A DNA stretch of 64,000 nucleotides from Granulicella mallensis (GTDB taxonomy: Bacteria; Acidobacteriota; Terriglobia; Terriglobales; Acidobacteriaceae), in contig NZ_JACHIO010000002.1 of the NCBI RefSeq assembly GCF_014203225.1, forward strand, positions 186,001-250,000, in the 5' to 3' direction. A program made the translations under genes and the position numbers. Below the pieces are notes generated by a model. It was not told where the DNA came from, made no database searches, and worked only from the letters and a program-made list of their open reading frames with translations. Every line of letters begins with the position of its first letter. The stretch's first letter is position 1. This document shows, one piece after another, positions 45,901 through 54,251 of this stretch.

Positions 45901-48764
45901 GAGATACGGTCGGTAACGTCTACATCGCCGATACTTCCAACAATAAGATCCGGGTTGTCGATATTACGGGAAATATTCAAACCTTTGCCGGCACCGGAAC
46001 GGCAGCCTCCAACGGCGACGGCGCACCTGCCACATCCGCGGCTATCGATAATCCGCAGGGAGTCCTCACCGACGCAAACCTCAACGTCTACATCGCCGAT
46101 TCGGTAAAGGTTCGCGTCGTCTGTGTCACCTGCGGCACAGGTTCTCCACTCGATGCACTGCTGGCAACGCTGGGCACACCCTCAGCACAGAACGGATACA
46201 TCTACACCATCGCCGGCGGTGCTGCGGCGGCTTATTCAGGGACCTATCCGACACTGGCCACGAACGTGACCATGGCCCCGCAGAAGCTGGCCATCGACGG
46301 AAGCAGCAACCTCTACATCTCCGATGGCAACGGTGCCGTCTGGTTTCTTGACAGCCACACCGGCGAGATTCGTCCCATTGCCGGCAAACAGACCGCCAAC
46401 TGTTCCACGGCAACGGATAGCTTTGGCGATGGCTGCCCGGCAACCCAGGCTGTCATCGGCGATGGCGGCAACGGCATCGGCGTCGGCATCGATACGCAGG
46501 GCAACCTGTATATCTCCGACACGCTGAACGCACGCATCCGTAAAGTGACTACCGGCCTCGCATCGGGTTCCACCGCGACCGGTTCTCTCCTCACGCAGCC
46601 GGTACAACTGCACTTCATCAACGGCGATACTTTTGCCTCCATCGCCACTCCTCCCTACACTGCACCCGAGTGGTCGTTGGGAACTCCTGCCTGCACTTCC
46701 AATGCCGACAACACGGCGGATTGCCTCCTCGCTTCCACCTTCACTCCCGCCGTTCCTGGCTCACGTTCCATGCCGGTTACCATCAACAGCTCACTCGGTA
46801 ACAGCGCCAACCTCGCTCTCACGGGAACCGGACTCGGTGCCGGGTCCACACTCGATCCAGCCAACCAGGTTAGCTTCGGCGCGAATCTCAAGGTTGCAGG
46901 TCTGGCCGTCGACACCGCTGGAAATGTCTATGTTTCAGACACGAACAGCAAGCAACTGCTTCGCTTCGCGCCCACGGCTCTCACGCAGGGCACAATCGCA
47001 CCTTCAACGTCTTTGGTGACGCTCACCTCACCGGGCGCTGTTGCCGTCGATCCTCGCGGCTACGTCTATGTCGCCGACACCTCTAAAGCTACGATTACGC
47101 AGATCTCACCCGCTGGGGCGACGTCTACCCTGGCTCTCCCGCTCAAGACTCCCTCGGGTCTTGCCGTCGATGCCTTGAACAATCTCTATGTTGCGGATTC
47201 GTCCGCCCAGACGGTCTATCAAGTCAATCCCATTACCGGGGTCGCTCGCGCACTAGCTGTTGGAACACTGGCTGCGCCCGCAGGCCTGACGATCGACCCT
47301 AGCGGCAACCTGCTCATATCCGATCCTGGCACGGCAGCCATCTACCGCTTCAATCTTCAGAGCGGAGTGACCACCACGGTCTCTTCGCCAGCCGCCAAAC
47401 CTTTTGCTATAGCCACCGATGCTGCCGGAAACCTGCTGATTGCCGATACAGCTTCGATCTTCGCAGTCCCGGCCAGCACCAACAGCACACCATTCACCGT
47501 TGCCAGCCTTTCACCCCTGGCGCTCGCGATCGATTCCGCAGGCAATCTCTATACCTCCTCCGGCGGATCTGTCCTTGCACTCACCCGCACGCAAGGCTCC
47601 GTGCAGTTTGCTGGAGCCTCCGCTTCGCCTCAAACCGTCGACCTGCTTGGCTCTGGAAATCAACCCTTGCAACTCAGTTCGGTCAGCCAAACGGATACGA
47701 CGGACTACAGCCTGACAGCCGCCTCTTCCACCGACTGCATCCTCAACGGCACATCGCCCTCAACCTTGGCCGTGGGCGGGGTCTGCGCGTTGACCGCCAC
47801 GTACACACCCACGAGCTTAGCCAAGACAACAGACATCGCTACGTTCAACGGCAATCTCACCAACACCACACTGTCCACTCCCCCGTCCGTGCAGCTTACC
47901 TTGACCGGCACTTCTATGCCGGTGGCCACCGCAACAACCACCAGTCTCACATCGTCAGCCAATCCCTCTATGAACGGCCAGTCCGTAACGTTCACGGCCA
48001 CAGTCGCGGGCGTTGGCGACAATACGCCTTTGCCGACTGGCAGCGTGACGTTCCTCAACGGTTCAACCACGCTCGGCACCGGAACCCTGAATGGAAGCGC
48101 GCAGGCAACACTGAGCGTATCCACTTTGGCAGTGGGAGCAGCCCCGATCACCGCCCAGTATGCCGGCGATATGAACTATGCGGGCTCGACCTCCAGTGTT
48201 CTGACCCAAACGGTCAGCGCTCCGGCGAGCTACACCGTCACGTTCAATCCGACATCGCTGACCGTGAGCAGCGGCCAAAGTGGAACAGTCACGCTCACCG
48301 TCACGCCGGTAGGCGGCTTCAATCAACCCGTCACGTTTAGCTGCGCTGGCTTGCCCCAGTTCAGCACTTGCACCTTCAATCCCGCGACAGTAACTCCCAC
48401 CGGAGGCGCTGCCGCATCCACCATGCTTACAATTACGACCAATGTGAATGTTGCCAGCAACGACAACAAGAACGACGGCCGGACGGGGACCCGCGGAATC
48501 TGGTATGCAGGACTGATCATGGGACTAGGATTTCTGGTCACCCTTCGCAAGAAACGTGACCTTACCGCAATGTCCCGGAGACTCGCTCTGCTGATCTTCA
48601 TGCTCCTTACGGCGACTGCCGCTCTTCAGCTCACGGGCTGCGGCAGCAGCGGCGGAAGTTCCCCATCCTCCACGATGACGCCAACAGGTACCAGCACCAT
48701 CACCGTCACAACAACTTCCGGTTCCCAAGTCCAAACGGGATCGTTCACCCTCATCGTGCAATAA
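39903..48764 (+). CDS. Giant secreted NHL/Ig protein with polygalacturonase (GH28) domain
   Basis: This 2953-aa exoprotein should hydrolyse galacturonan. It has a GTG start with AAAGGAA 6 nt upstream and a signal peptide (SLLTLCVICPLGAIAQ). Domain order: NHL propellers (~30-850), Ig-like units (~855-1045), GH28 right-handed helix (~1050-1520), several Ig repeats (~1525-1830), a second NHL propeller (~1835-2220), an anchor-like domain, a third NHL propeller (~2315-2570), more Ig units, then the tail. All four GH28 motifs are intact: NTDGID (1279-1284), DGDDN (1300-1304), GHGQS (1328-1332) and RIK (1375-1377). The tail (GGFNQPVTFSCAGLP, helix, RKKRD, helix ending LQLTGC, final beta strand) matches the divergent pectinesterase. 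The shared design suggests paired action on pectin at the cell surface. Confidence 0.9.
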   Translation: MLSQLRLALTSLLTLCVICPLGAIAQQAPIALPNTVTTVGGGVTSALTVGAACSTGSSLTATDTLGDGCPATSAYFGTTSSGDLRGGVATDPAGNIYVMDSGDSALRRINAHSNIITLLAGLGTACSSKSDDNGDNCPLANTKFSSTPRGMGSDPYGNIFVAGYGSDLVNLVCNAVSPLCPNTTGTHQIGSMYLVAGCVVNTGNAGTAGPGAATGATGGIATPTGTCNSTVTELDQPRGVTADRYGNVYIADTGDLRYLVVVGPASYNGVANPLAALIALNPAYSGITAATAVGNIYPLLGGFTPPASGMPCVTGSSTNSLDAFGDGCPYYVSSLNNPSSSAVQGIAVDPNGNILISDVSAQRLRVIYMGGAQMASAITANNPMVTSPVAGSIYSIAGGGSSSSSSTPQLGSEVSIDTSAFKVTTDFQGNIYVGDNTSVLFFDINTGYIRKLAPSGPAFGGSNGLGVAVNELGDLILADSTNLLIRNVAATSLASTAVNSSSTQNILLHGAAGTTYLAASQANLSVSEPISIGVSSCGSENADKTLDCTVPVTFSPVSPGRHTVTLAAVPSGASETALLPLIGTATGTALVFDGFGNNAALIGTSLQPTGLATDGNGNFFTYDLATASMTEVTGLVPPTHLTGTLPGTPTQIAIDASGNIYAVGGGAITEFALGSNGSYTAAGSIAFAPNGATATPQAIAIDAAGNLFVYDSTSKSIYRQSKSKTGALTSLIASGFDHVVALALDSLGNLYVSDSGVQSIYTITPTSVQTTLATGVSAIGLSADSAGDLYAADTLTGSVFEYPVSGPRTTLSTSLTQPAGVAVDPFGNVYVADTTQSGLVEIPRNITRGSFGTSLTTTLAGTITNAGNIAASGLAQTDSADITLAPGLTAGCTLSTVSKTFASGEACTVQATFTPQTSTSGAAVSNIATFLPAATTTGSAEFTGTVPTNLTTTSITGETPANPRFAASGTEVMFTVTVLNAPSGSAVAVSVDSGAATSYMLNASGMTMVSLSNLALGTHTLSAAYAGATNAQPSSASVAFTINQFVATGDTRTVAEPSFPAVCTTLTAALTSVNDDLPVSVDATVTNPDGARIQAAINSCANTGKAVELSVDAAGHNAYLTGSLSMPSGVTLLVDPGVYVYFSRNVQDYDAKPGTHTCGTVNSASATSSCLPLIDIPASSTNVGIMGFGKLDGRGGDTLINAFPSTYAGQSWWGLSSIANSGGSQQNPRFIQMETGSSNITLYKITLRNSPLFHVSTTGAVSGFTAWDIKIVTPTSSRNTDGIDPGNAQNFTITRSWISDGDDNVAVGAANTAPAANISVTNNHFFAGHGQSIGSFTQGGVSNVLFDSNMSSGNGIAGSGSSIENTADTNSTGIRIKSGYDRGGVVRNIQYSNSCFQDHNAEIDFNPNYENTTGSLSPNFENILMQNLTFLTSGTAQFTGTNNSGSILPLQLTLDNVSFPGTYPASEFNPAPTNAALTYGPGQVSSDFMTDYATFAGSNGNTVTNKITASNLLPPTCNFTYIAPELTGPSGLPQTITEGQNATAVVILTPAVGGAAYPTGNVTLTDALTGSATIVTLPGTTDTLFVPLTSLAVGTHTFTATYSGDTNYPLTPGQTAYSTTAPYEITVNAGSLGSTTTMLSGVPSSTSFGTSFMATATVAGSGSTPIGNVQFIVNGSVNSVAAVSSSGTATATISLPFSTVPYSIYAIYSGDAVNDGSTSPTSSVTVTAALTTTTLSASATTATLGHPIALTATVTSPVGTPTGAVMFTYTTTGNGSPVQTTAAVIGGVATAGVSLPTGTDSITATYVASGSFAGSASLPVPVTVSAGTIFALPGNPIPLPYTMTTLAGGAAANCSTATDSFGDGCQATSMLFSGSVDLRSVVADPFGNVYLTDAVSNLVRKIAPNGIISDFAGRVTGTACVPTATTGCTPSLVSLDKPRGISSDSQGNIYIAGYESQLVFKVSASTGLMYVVAGTGSTGNAGDGGPASSAKVNSPRGVWGDTVGNVYIADTSNNKIRVVDITGNIQTFAGTGTAASNGDGAPATSAAIDNPQGVLTDANLNVYIADSVKVRVVCVTCGTGSPLDALLATLGTPSAQNGYIYTIAGGAAAAYSGTYPTLATNVTMAPQKLAIDGSSNLYISDGNGAVWFLDSHTGEIRPIAGKQTANCSTATDSFGDGCPATQAVIGDGGNGIGVGIDTQGNLYISDTLNARIRKVTTGLASGSTATGSLLTQPVQLHFINGDTFASIATPPYTAPEWSLGTPACTSNADNTADCLLASTFTPAVPGSRSMPVTINSSLGNSANLALTGTGLGAGSTLDPANQVSFGANLKVAGLAVDTAGNVYVSDTNSKQLLRFAPTALTQGTIAPSTSLVTLTSPGAVAVDPRGYVYVADTSKATITQISPAGATSTLALPLKTPSGLAVDALNNLYVADSSAQTVYQVNPITGVARALAVGTLAAPAGLTIDPSGNLLISDPGTAAIYRFNLQSGVTTTVSSPAAKPFAIATDAAGNLLIADTASIFAVPASTNSTPFTVASLSPLALAIDSAGNLYTSSGGSVLALTRTQGSVQFAGASASPQTVDLLGSGNQPLQLSSVSQTDTTDYSLTAASSTDCILNGTSPSTLAVGGVCALTATYTPTSLAKTTDIATFNGNLTNTTLSTPPSVQLTLTGTSMPVATATTTSLTSSANPSMNGQSVTFTATVAGVGDNTPLPTGSVTFLNGSTTLGTGTLNGSAQATLSVSTLAVGAAPITAQYAGDMNYAGSTSSVLTQTVSAPASYTVTFNPTSLTVSSGQSGTVTLTVTPVGGFNQPVTFSCAGLPQFSTCTFNPATVTPTGGAAASTMLTITTNVNVASNDNKNDGRTGTRGIWYAGLIMGLGFLVTLRKKRDLTAMSRRLALLIFMLLTATAALQLTGCGSSGGSSPSSTMTPTGTSTITVTTTSGSQVQTGSFTLIVQ

Positions 48765-48801
48765 GAAGATTTTCTTGTCGCTTCGGTTTCTGCCCTTTGT
48801 C

Positions 48802-50676
48802 CTATTCAGGCTTGCCTACGGAGTGCTCTTTGTAGGTCTTTTCGAGTAGCTCGAAGGCCTGCTTTTTCTTCCCGTCTTCGGAGATCAATCCTTTGCGATT
48901 GTATCCATCCTGCAACTTGGGGATGTTTCGCGTGGGCGAACGAAAGTCCACAAGTATCCATGGGCTGATGCCGCGGAGCTGGGGGATTTTATTGAGCATG
49001 ACGAACTGGTGCTGGAAGACGTAGACCTGTTGCTCTTCAGTCCAGCGCTGGTTGGTCACGCCGTGGTTACCGTACTTGGCTTCGGCACCGAACTCACTCA
49101 TAATGACGGGCTTTTGCGGGAAACTCCAGTGAATTCTGTCAGCGTCTTCGGGGGATCCATCATACCAACCGACGTACTCGTTCTGGCCAATGACGTCGAG
49201 CGCGTCGCAGAGAGGATCATTGTTGACCATTTCATTCCCATCAAGTCTGGGTCCGAGAATCGCGGAGGTAATAGGGCGGGTGGGATCAAGCTTGCGTGCT
49301 TCGTTGGCTAAGTCGGTGAGGAACCTGGTACGGGTGGGGTTGTTGGATGTCTCGTTAGAGATGGACCAAAGGATGACCGATGCCTTGTTGCGGTCACGCC
49401 GGATCATCTCTTTGAGCATAACGACGTCTTTGGCATAGACCTCGGGTTTATCAAAAGAGATGTGCTGCCAATTCGGTATTTCAGACCAGACCATGATGCC
49501 ATCGCGGTCGGCCTCGCGCTCCATCCGCTCGTCGTGGGGATAGTGTGCGAGACGAACGAAGTTCGCGTTCATATCCTTCAAATAGTTGAAGATGGTGGTG
49601 ACGTCTTCGTCGGTGTTGACGCGACCTCCACGAATGGGAGCCTCTGCATGCATATTTGCGCCCTGCAGAAAAATTGCCTTGCCGTTGAGCAGGATGCGGG
49701 TACCATCGACGCGAATATCGCGGAACCCTATGTCATCGGTCAGACTATCCTCGCCAGAAGTCAGGATGACTTTGTAGAGCTTTGGAGATTCGGGCGACCA
49801 GAGTGTGAGCTTGGTGGCTGTAACGCTAAACGGCGCGTTGCCTTCGGCGTCGGTCTTAACGGTGGTTTTAGCACCTGCCTCGGGGATGTTGATGGCGACG
49901 GCTGTTCCGGCTGGAGCGTCGAGAACATGGACGTAGCCAGAGATCTCGACGTTGCCAGGCTCGAATTTCGGACGATGGGCAAGGTGTACATCGTAATCAT
50001 CAATGAAGGACTGGGAGACGGTAACGAGAGACACATCCCGAGTCAGGCCACCATAGTTGAACCAGTCGATACCGACAGAGGGAATGCCATCGACGAGTCG
50101 AGTAGCGTCGACAGCGATGACAACGAAGTTGGAGCCAGGATGCAGTACCGCAGTAACTTCGCAATCGAAGGGAGTGTAGCCGCCTTCGTGATCGCAGACC
50201 CGCTTCTGATTGACCCACACGTGAGACCGATAGTTTGCGGCGCCGATGTGGAGAAAAGAACGGGTGCCGGGTTTAGGTTGGGCATCAAAATCACGTTGAT
50301 ACCAGACGACACCCTCGTAGTTGAAAAGTTCTGGAACCTGGGTGTTCCAGTCGCCGGGGACCTTCAGAGTAGGCGCGGTAGCGAAGTCGTACTCCTCGTT
50401 GTGGATGCCGACGATGTGGGGGTGGGTGTTCATGGCATAGCTCTTGTCGTTGATCCCCCCGTTCGAAGTGTAGAGAGCGCGGCCAGGAGACTGATCAACG
50501 AGGTAATGCCAGTCCCCGTCGAGACTAGTGACGGTGCGGCGATCGAGGCCAACAAGAAGAGTTTGGAACGGTTGCTGGCTGAAAGCAGGGGTCATCAGTC
50601 CCAGCCAGCCAAGTAAACAGCAAAGAGCACAACGAATTCGCAACGAACGAAATGTGCGGCTTGAATACTCAATCAT
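48802..50676 (-). CDS. Secreted glycoside hydrolase family 2 enzyme
   Basis: This ~624-aa protein is a retaining beta-glycosidase of the beta-galactosidase / beta-glucuronidase group. A signal peptide (CCLLGWLGLMTPAFSQ) is followed by the sugar-binding jelly roll (YEGVVWYQRDF, YRSHVWVNQ), the Ig-like middle domain and a TIM barrel starting GFRDIRVDGTRILLNGK. The acid/base Glu lies in LWSISNETS and the nucleophile in VIMSEFGAEA. The length is that of a GlcA-type rather than large LacZ-type enzyme. It is convergent with the polygalacturonase gene (37 nt apart) and may remove side-chain sugars from pectin or other plant polymers; that is inference. A GTG at 50688 would add four residues. Confidence 0.92.
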   Translation of the reverse strand: MIEYSSRTFRSLRIRCALCCLLGWLGLMTPAFSQQPFQTLLVGLDRRTVTSLDGDWHYLVDQSPGRALYTSNGGINDKSYAMNTHPHIVGIHNEEYDFATAPTLKVPGDWNTQVPELFNYEGVVWYQRDFDAQPKPGTRSFLHIGAANYRSHVWVNQKRVCDHEGGYTPFDCEVTAVLHPGSNFVVIAVDATRLVDGIPSVGIDWFNYGGLTRDVSLVTVSQSFIDDYDVHLAHRPKFEPGNVEISGYVHVLDAPAGTAVAINIPEAGAKTTVKTDAEGNAPFSVTATKLTLWSPESPKLYKVILTSGEDSLTDDIGFRDIRVDGTRILLNGKAIFLQGANMHAEAPIRGGRVNTDEDVTTIFNYLKDMNANFVRLAHYPHDERMEREADRDGIMVWSEIPNWQHISFDKPEVYAKDVVMLKEMIRRDRNKASVILWSISNETSNNPTRTRFLTDLANEARKLDPTRPITSAILGPRLDGNEMVNNDPLCDALDVIGQNEYVGWYDGSPEDADRIHWSFPQKPVIMSEFGAEAKYGNHGVTNQRWTEEQQVYVFQHQFVMLNKIPQLRGISPWILVDFRSPTRNIPKLQDGYNRKGLISEDGKKKQAFELLEKTYKEHSVGKPE

Positions 50677-50688
50677 GCGAATCAGCAC

Positions 50689-51062
50689 CTCGCCTTGAGC
50701 CTATAGTCTTTCGTTCACATCAGGCGACTACTAAATTAGCCAGAGAGCGCGGATGCAGGTTCAGATTCGAAATCTCAACGACAGGCCTCTTGCCATTTGA
50801 GTCTTCAGGAAGACATAGCCACACATTGATCGCAACAAATAACCGAGTTCCGCAATCTCAGCGCATCGTAACAGCGACTGCCGACGATGAGACCGGATAT
50901 ACGGCACCTGTGCCTGGGCCAAAGCGCCGGCCATTATCTGTATCCCCGGGGCAGGCCCTCTGCCGAATCCTGGTGCCCACGCCCAAGCGACGAGTGAATC
51001 CGTGCCGATAGGATTGACAATAGCTTCATGCCCGCAGCTAAGCGATGTGGCCATCCGGCAGT
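50689..51062. other. Spacer between GH2 and glycosyltransferase genes
   Basis: No gene, RNA or clear promoter was recognised in these 374 bases. The open frames present have no family signal and no good ribosome site. Confidence 0.4.
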
Positions 51063-52337
51063 TCAGGCCAGGGGCTGAGTCGAACGGAGTTTCAGCACCT
51101 GTTCGATGAGATCTACAGCGCGGTCTGGCCCGTTTAACTGCTGGATAGCGCTCTGCAAAACCTGGGCCGCTTTGCGGTATCCGTTATCTTGAAGCACGAG
51201 AATCACTGCTTTACGCAGCTTGGCCGGGCTTAGCCTGTGCCGTGAAATCACAACGCATGCTCCGCGTGCCTTGAGCCTCGCCGCCACCCCGGGTTGATCG
51301 TTTCCGAGGGGTATGGCCACCATCGGCACGCCCTCGCAAAGCGACTCCAGAACCGTGTTCAGGCCAGCATGTGTGATCACCAGCGCGGCTCGCTTCAGAA
51401 TCTCCAGTTGGGGAGCAAAGTGCACCACCACCGGATCGCCGGCCACCCTTCCCAGTCTTGCCGGATCGAGCCCGCCACCCAGCGAGATCAATAACTGTGC
51501 GTCGAGTCCGGCACAGGCATCTGTGATCGTTCTGAAGATAGCCTCTGAACCGTTCTGGAGAGTACCCAACGATGCGTAAATGAGTGGACGTCCGTCGAGA
51601 CGGTCCCAGGGAAAATCGACGGCAGGACGCTGTTGAGCGTGTAAGAACGGCCCAGTATAGTGAAGCCCAGCCGGCTTCTTGCCGCCGATTTCGAACTCCA
51701 GTGCTTCAGGCAACTGTGTAATTTGCGCCAGAGGCGATAGCCCATCCTCGGGACGTGTTAAAGGCCTCAGTCCCCATGCGCTACGCTGCTGGTTCACTTC
51801 TCTGAAGATGGGGGTAGCGATCCGCAAAAGCAGATGAATTGCAAGGCGGTTCCGCAAACGGCTGAGCCGATCCTGTCCCGCCGCCCAGCCTAACCAGAAG
51901 GGCGGAAATCGGTCGTCAGGAAGGAGGGGAGGAATCAAGGCCAGGGAGATCCAAGGCAGGCCTAAATGTTCTGCCACGTTTCCAGCAAACTCAGCCTCAT
52001 CGACCAGCAGCGCTTCTACATTAGCTGTTCGCACCGCCTCCGGTCCGTCGCGTAGGATCATCCGCGTCGAATTTCTCACCCGCTCCAACGTAAATCGAAA
52101 GGCCGCAATCCCTCTTAGCTGCGCTAGTTTCTCATCCAGCCTCTTGAGGGTGCGAGGCGGATAGTCTTTGAAGCCTATTCGACAGAACTCGATACCCGCC
52201 GCACGGACAACTGCCTCAACGTCCGATATCCCGAAGATTACTACCTCGTGGCCTCTCAGTTGTAGGGAATGCGCCAGCGCGATCATCGGATTGAGATGAC
52301 CGGTCGCCGGAAAACAAAATGCTCCAAATCTTGCCAT
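51063..52337 (-). CDS. MGT-type glycosyltransferase (GT1 fold)
   Basis: This 424-aa GT-B enzyme should move a sugar from a nucleotide donor to a small lipophilic acceptor. The N-terminal half opens with ARFGAFCFPATGHLNPMIALAH. The C-terminal donor domain holds the UGT-like signature with HFAPQLEILKRAALVITHAG, NTVLESLCEGVPMVAIPLGN and the DQP that contacts the donor. It resembles macrolide, sterol or carotenoid (CrtX-like) transferases. The ATG at 52337 is chosen, since the longer frame adds an unrelated 60 residues. It is the last gene of a minus-strand group with the FtsX-type permease (235 nt upstream). A lipid or polyketide acceptor is inferred from context only. Confidence 0.88.
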   Translation of the reverse strand: MARFGAFCFPATGHLNPMIALAHSLQLRGHEVVIFGISDVEAVVRAAGIEFCRIGFKDYPPRTLKRLDEKLAQLRGIAAFRFTLERVRNSTRMILRDGPEAVRTANVEALLVDEAEFAGNVAEHLGLPWISLALIPPLLPDDRFPPFWLGWAAGQDRLSRLRNRLAIHLLLRIATPIFREVNQQRSAWGLRPLTRPEDGLSPLAQITQLPEALEFEIGGKKPAGLHYTGPFLHAQQRPAVDFPWDRLDGRPLIYASLGTLQNGSEAIFRTITDACAGLDAQLLISLGGGLDPARLGRVAGDPVVVHFAPQLEILKRAALVITHAGLNTVLESLCEGVPMVAIPLGNDQPGVAARLKARGACVVISRHRLSPAKLRKAVILVLQDNGYRKAAQVLQSAIQQLNGPDRAVDLIEQVLKLRSTQPLA

Positions 52338-52572
52338 AGTCCTCTTCAATAATTCGTTGATTTTATGTGCCAGTAATGGCTGATACGTTAGCAAGTGTCC
52401 CAATTTCCTGCAGAGGTCCAACTTCAGCAGGGTGCCCGATGAAAACAATCTGCTGTATCGGCCTCGGGCAAAGCACCGCGCCTCATCTGAGCTCCTGGCT
52501 AGCAACTTGCCAACCATTGCGGTGGCAATATTCCACGGCCAGGATGGGGCGAACGGTTCTGTCCAAGCTCGG

Positions 52573-53706
52573 CTAATCGTGCCTCAGCGCATCCACAGGT
52601 GAGAGTTGCCCCGCGCGCCACGCCGGAAGCGCTCCGGCAATCAGTCCAGCGGACACCGCGATTCCTATCGCCTCAGTAAGAAGCTGCCAGTGGAGTGACG
52701 CCGAAACGAGACTTGCCGTACGTGGCAACGCCGCCAGCACTCGGAGGGCACACCACCCCAAAGCGATACCGAGGCATCCCCCGCCCAGGCCGAGTGTGAC
52801 GGCTTCAATCTCAATGTGGGCCAGCACCTGCCATCGGTTCCAACCCAAAGCGCGCAGGATACCGATCTCCCGAGTGCGCTCGAATACAGACATCGCCATG
52901 GTGTTGGCGATTCCCAGTATGCCGATAAGGAGGGCCATCGAAGAGGTGCCCCAGGCAGATGCGTGGGCCAGTTTCACAAACTGATTGTCGCTGGCGCGCT
53001 CCGCAGCTGGGACTGCACGCATTCCCGGAAGAGCAGTTTCGATCTCAGCCTGCGCGTGCTTCAAGTATTCTTCCGGAGTCTCTCCGCGAGGCACTGGGCG
53101 CAGCCGAACATCAATTGTCGAAACTTTGCCTTGCAAGCTGCTTAGCTGCTGCAACTGATCCAGCGGCATGATGACCGCGTCCGCCTCAAGCGTTGAAGCA
53201 CCGTGGTAAATGGCCGTTACTGTGAACGACGTGCCCTGAAGCTCGAGAATGTCACCAGGGGCCTTCTTCAGACCACGAGCGAGCATATCGCCGAGCATCA
53301 CTTCGGCACGGCCGTCACGAAACCGCCGCCCTGCAAGAATTTGCAGAGAAGCAAACTGAAATGCATCACCCTTCCAGCCGTAAACAAGCGCATTCACGTC
53401 CGGTGTCAGGTCCATCAGGTTAAAGATAGTAGGTGACGCCTGCGCCACTTCGGGCATATCACTCAGCTTAGCCGTCGTCGACTCGTCCATCGAGGTATTC
53501 AGGAATGTTCCCTGAATTACGGCAATGTCAGTGCCACTGCTGGAGTAAATACGTGCCCACTGCTGTTCGAACGCGCTTGAAAAGCCCACCAGGCCTACGA
53601 ACGCGCCAACCGCCGTTCCGATTCCAGCCAGTGTGAGCAGTGTCCTCAACCGCCGACGCCGCAGGTTCTTCAAAACAAATCCCGTGAATGACAATGATCT
53701 GGCCAT
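52573..53706 (-). CDS. ABC transporter permease, FtsX/MacB/LolCE type
   Basis: This 377-aa membrane protein has the standard layout: one N-terminal helix (RTLLTLAGIGTAVGAFVGLVG), a ~200-residue periplasmic MacB-PCD domain with KLSDMPEVAQASPTIF and GRRFRDGRAEVMLGDMLA, and three C-terminal helices. The cytoplasmic coupling loop before helix three is VFERTREIGILRALGW. It should pair with the LolD-type ATPase 4.7 kb upstream on the same strand; the plus-strand SDR/ligase genes lie between. FtsX-type permeases act by mechanotransmission on periplasmic partners; the LolA-like protein is the obvious candidate partner. Confidence 0.9.
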   Translation of the reverse strand: MARSLSFTGFVLKNLRRRRLRTLLTLAGIGTAVGAFVGLVGFSSAFEQQWARIYSSSGTDIAVIQGTFLNTSMDESTTAKLSDMPEVAQASPTIFNLMDLTPDVNALVYGWKGDAFQFASLQILAGRRFRDGRAEVMLGDMLARGLKKAPGDILELQGTSFTVTAIYHGASTLEADAVIMPLDQLQQLSSLQGKVSTIDVRLRPVPRGETPEEYLKHAQAEIETALPGMRAVPAAERASDNQFVKLAHASAWGTSSMALLIGILGIANTMAMSVFERTREIGILRALGWNRWQVLAHIEIEAVTLGLGGGCLGIALGWCALRVLAALPRTASLVSASLHWQLLTEAIGIAVSAGLIAGALPAWRAGQLSPVDALRHD

Positions 53707-54251
53707 GAACTTGGAATGCGTCCTTTTGTCTTCGCATTGAAGAAAGTTAAGCTGCTAGTTAGCCGCGACGGTGTCAGATGCGCCCATTCCAAATAAGAAG
53801 TTCAGGCGTTAATTCCAATTTTCGATCTCTGCCGTCAGATGCCCTACGATATCGCGACGTAGATTCCCCTCTGCGCAACTCCGTGCGCAAGGGTATGTTC
53901 TGCTAGGTCGTCGACGAAGCATCAGATGGTTTGGGCCTGGCTGGAGACCGCTCCCTGCTCTTACAGCCGTGCGGACTTGATGCCTTTCGGAACATCCTCT
54001 CTCTATAGCTTGCTGAGCCCGGATCGCCGACTGGTACCGCACACGATCCAGACGCCTTAGCAGACAGCAAGCGGCGCCACCTCGTGGCCATTCCGGTACT
54101 TCTCGCAAAGTTATTCTCTTGTCTCATGAGGAGAAAATAGTTCAACACTGCTCGCAGTATACTGAGCCTTAGTGCAGGCCGTCGCATAGGCACCCAACGG
54201 TCATGATGCCCCGGCTCTCTTTTTTGTGCGCGGACTAAGGAAGGTTTTGAA
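53707..54251. other. Divergent spacer upstream of the SDR gene
   Basis: This 0.5-kb stretch separates the minus-strand permease from the plus-strand SDR. A TATACT box near 54158 could be a -10 element but has no good -35. AAGGAAGG at 54238-54245 is the ribosome site of the SDR gene. No other gene is seen. Confidence 0.35.
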
